Assembly (NCBI GenBank): GCA_002937675.1
Contig: PTKJ01000003.1
Coordinates: forward strand, 1-36,016
Source of the DNA: Alphaproteobacteria bacterium MarineAlpha9_Bin1
Lineage (GTDB): Bacteria > Pseudomonadota > Alphaproteobacteria > TMED109
DNA: 36,016 nucleotides
Direction: 5' to 3'
Under the pieces are notes generated by a model. It did not search any database, was not told where the DNA came from, and saw only the letters and a list, made by a program, of their open reading frames with translations. A program made the position numbers and the translations under genes. This document shows positions 35,240-36,016 of the stretch, in pieces (the first letter of the stretch is position 1; every line of letters begins with the position of its first letter).

Positions 35240-35740
35240 CTAAGATTTTTTTAAATTTTCTTCCACTTTCTTTTGAGCTTCAGATAAATCTATATTTTTT
35301 ATTACTACTAATTCTCTAATAAACCGGTTCAAAGCTTTTTCATAAAGTTGTCTTTCGCTATATGACTGTTCCGGGTCATCTTCTCCTCTATATAAATCCC
35401 TTATTACTTCAGCTGTAGAAACTAAATCTCCCTTATTTAACTTATCTTTATAGTCTTTCTCTCTTTTAGCCCACATCGTTCTCTTAATTTTTATTTTTCC
35501 TCTTAAAACTGAAAGTGCCGCTTCCATATCTGCTTCAGCTGAAACTGCTCTTAATCCCAATTCGTGAATTTTATTAACCGGAATTCTCAAAGTCATCTTT
35601 TCATTCTCAAAATATACTATTATGAATTCCACCTCGTCTTCTGAAAGCACTTGTTTTTCGAAGCCTAAAGTTTTTCCTAAACCGTGCCTTGGATAAACAA
35701 TCCAATCACCTTCTGAAAAGTTCCCTGTAACTAAATTCAT
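35240..35740 (-). CDS. carD: CarD/CdnL-family transcription regulator
   Basis: 166 aa. The N-terminal RNA-polymerase-interacting Tudor-like domain reads FSEGDWIVYPRHGLGKTLGF, followed by MTLRIPVNKIHELGLRAVS and a helical DNA-binding C-terminal domain (KIKRTMWAKREKDYKDKL, DLYRGEDDPEQSYSERQLYEKAL). CdnL proteins bind the RNAP beta subunit and stabilise open complexes at rRNA and growth promoters in alphaproteobacteria and others. It is 27 bp downstream of fdxA, a pairing common in alphaproteobacteria. Confidence 0.94.
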   Translation of the reverse strand: MNLVTGNFSEGDWIVYPRHGLGKTLGFEKQVLSEDEVEFIIVYFENEKMTLRIPVNKIHELGLRAVSAEADMEAALSVLRGKIKIKRTMWAKREKDYKDKLNKGDLVSTAEVIRDLYRGEDDPEQSYSERQLYEKALNRFIRELVVIKNIDLSEAQKKVEENLKKS

Positions 35741-35767
35741 TCATTGTACTCCAAATTATTTTAAATA

Positions 35768-36016
35768 TTATTTTTCAGTATTTCCCGGCTTATCAGAAAA
35801 ATATTTCTTAAATTTACCTTCTACTCCATCAAAATCTTCCCCATCCTTAGGAGGAACACCCTTACGAGTAATATTAGGCCATAAATTTGATTGCTTAGAA
35901 TTAAGATCCAGCCATTCATCAGCTGATGATTCAGAATCAGGCAAAATCGCCTCAGTTGGGCATTCAGGTTCACATACGCCACAATCTATACATTCATCCG
36001 GATGGATAACCAACAT
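35768..36016 (-). CDS. fdxA: Ferredoxin FdxA (partial, 5' end beyond window)
   Basis: Only the C-terminal 82 residues lie in the window. The reading frame is open at the right edge. The first Met ([12 protein letters not shown]) is internal in FdxA-type 7Fe ferredoxins, which are about 112 aa long, so about 30 residues with the first cluster's N-terminal cysteines are outside. [16 protein letters not shown] supplies cysteines for the [4Fe-4S] cluster and one for the [3Fe-4S] site. The tail [19 protein letters not shown] is typical of the alphaproteobacterial form. Cytoplasmic electron carrier. Confidence 0.92.
   Translation of the reverse strand: MLVIHPDECIDCGVCEPECPTEAILPDSESSADEWLDLNSKQSNLWPNITRKGVPPKDGEDFDGVEGKFKKYFSDKPGNTEK

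Overview
The window is strongly AT-rich, with dense coding, very short intergenic gaps and many 1-8 bp gene overlaps. Gene families and local order point to an alphaproteobacterium with a streamlined, low-GC genome, probably free-living and perhaps marine or pelagic. The best clues are the argH-lptM-lysA-TIGR02302 block beside a MJ0042 zinc-ribbon gene and ydcF-plsC, etfB-etfA beside a HIG1-like protein, fdxA-carD, and acnA near a complete System I cytochrome c maturation operon. I cannot name the genus from sequence alone.

Layout. (1) 1-3.5 kb, + strand: a MaoC-type hydratase, an uncharacterised radical SAM protein, apaG and a potassium uptake subunit trkH. (2) 3.5-8.3 kb: a biotin locus, bioD-bioF on the minus strand facing away from bioB-bioA, with only 26 bp between bioF and bioB. 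It is flanked by two decayed genes that the ORF track does not identify: a trhO (yceA, tRNA uridine hydroxylase) remnant on the left and what reads as the 3' end of a second trkH on the right. Intact trkH and the trkH remnant thus bracket the biotin genes in the same orientation, which suggests that the biotin block was inserted next to, or within, trkH. (3) 8.3-16 kb: plsC and ydcF-like envelope genes, a zinc-ribbon membrane protein, the large TIGR02302/DUF4175 protein, lysA, a 59-aa LptM-like lipoprotein missed by the ORF track, argH and a TlpA-type thioredoxin. ftsE-ftsX, which I recall in this block in relatives, are not here. (4) 16-20.9 kb: thrH, etfA-etfB, a HIG1-like two-TM protein, gluQ, a carboxylesterase and an HNH nuclease. 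(5) 20.9-36 kb, all minus strand: fdxA (5' end beyond the window), carD, a metallophosphoesterase-like protein lacking its metal ligands, acnA, a PaaK-like adenylating enzyme with atypical motifs, ccmABCDEFGHI (ccmD, 49 aa, is not in the ORF track), then a GT2-LABN-GT39 membrane glycosylation set. Spacing is 45 bp or less throughout, so long polycistronic transcription is plausible.

Functionally the window covers cofactor and amino-acid synthesis (biotin, lysine, arginine, possibly serine), electron transfer (ETF, ferredoxin, cytochrome c maturation), the TCA cycle (aconitase) and envelope maintenance. I see no CRISPR array, prophage, transposase, rRNA or tRNA. I did not find a convincing new multi-gene system. 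The best leads are the two pseudogene remnants around the biotin genes, the metal-ligand-less phosphatase relative in the carD-acnA interval, and the PaaK-like protein.
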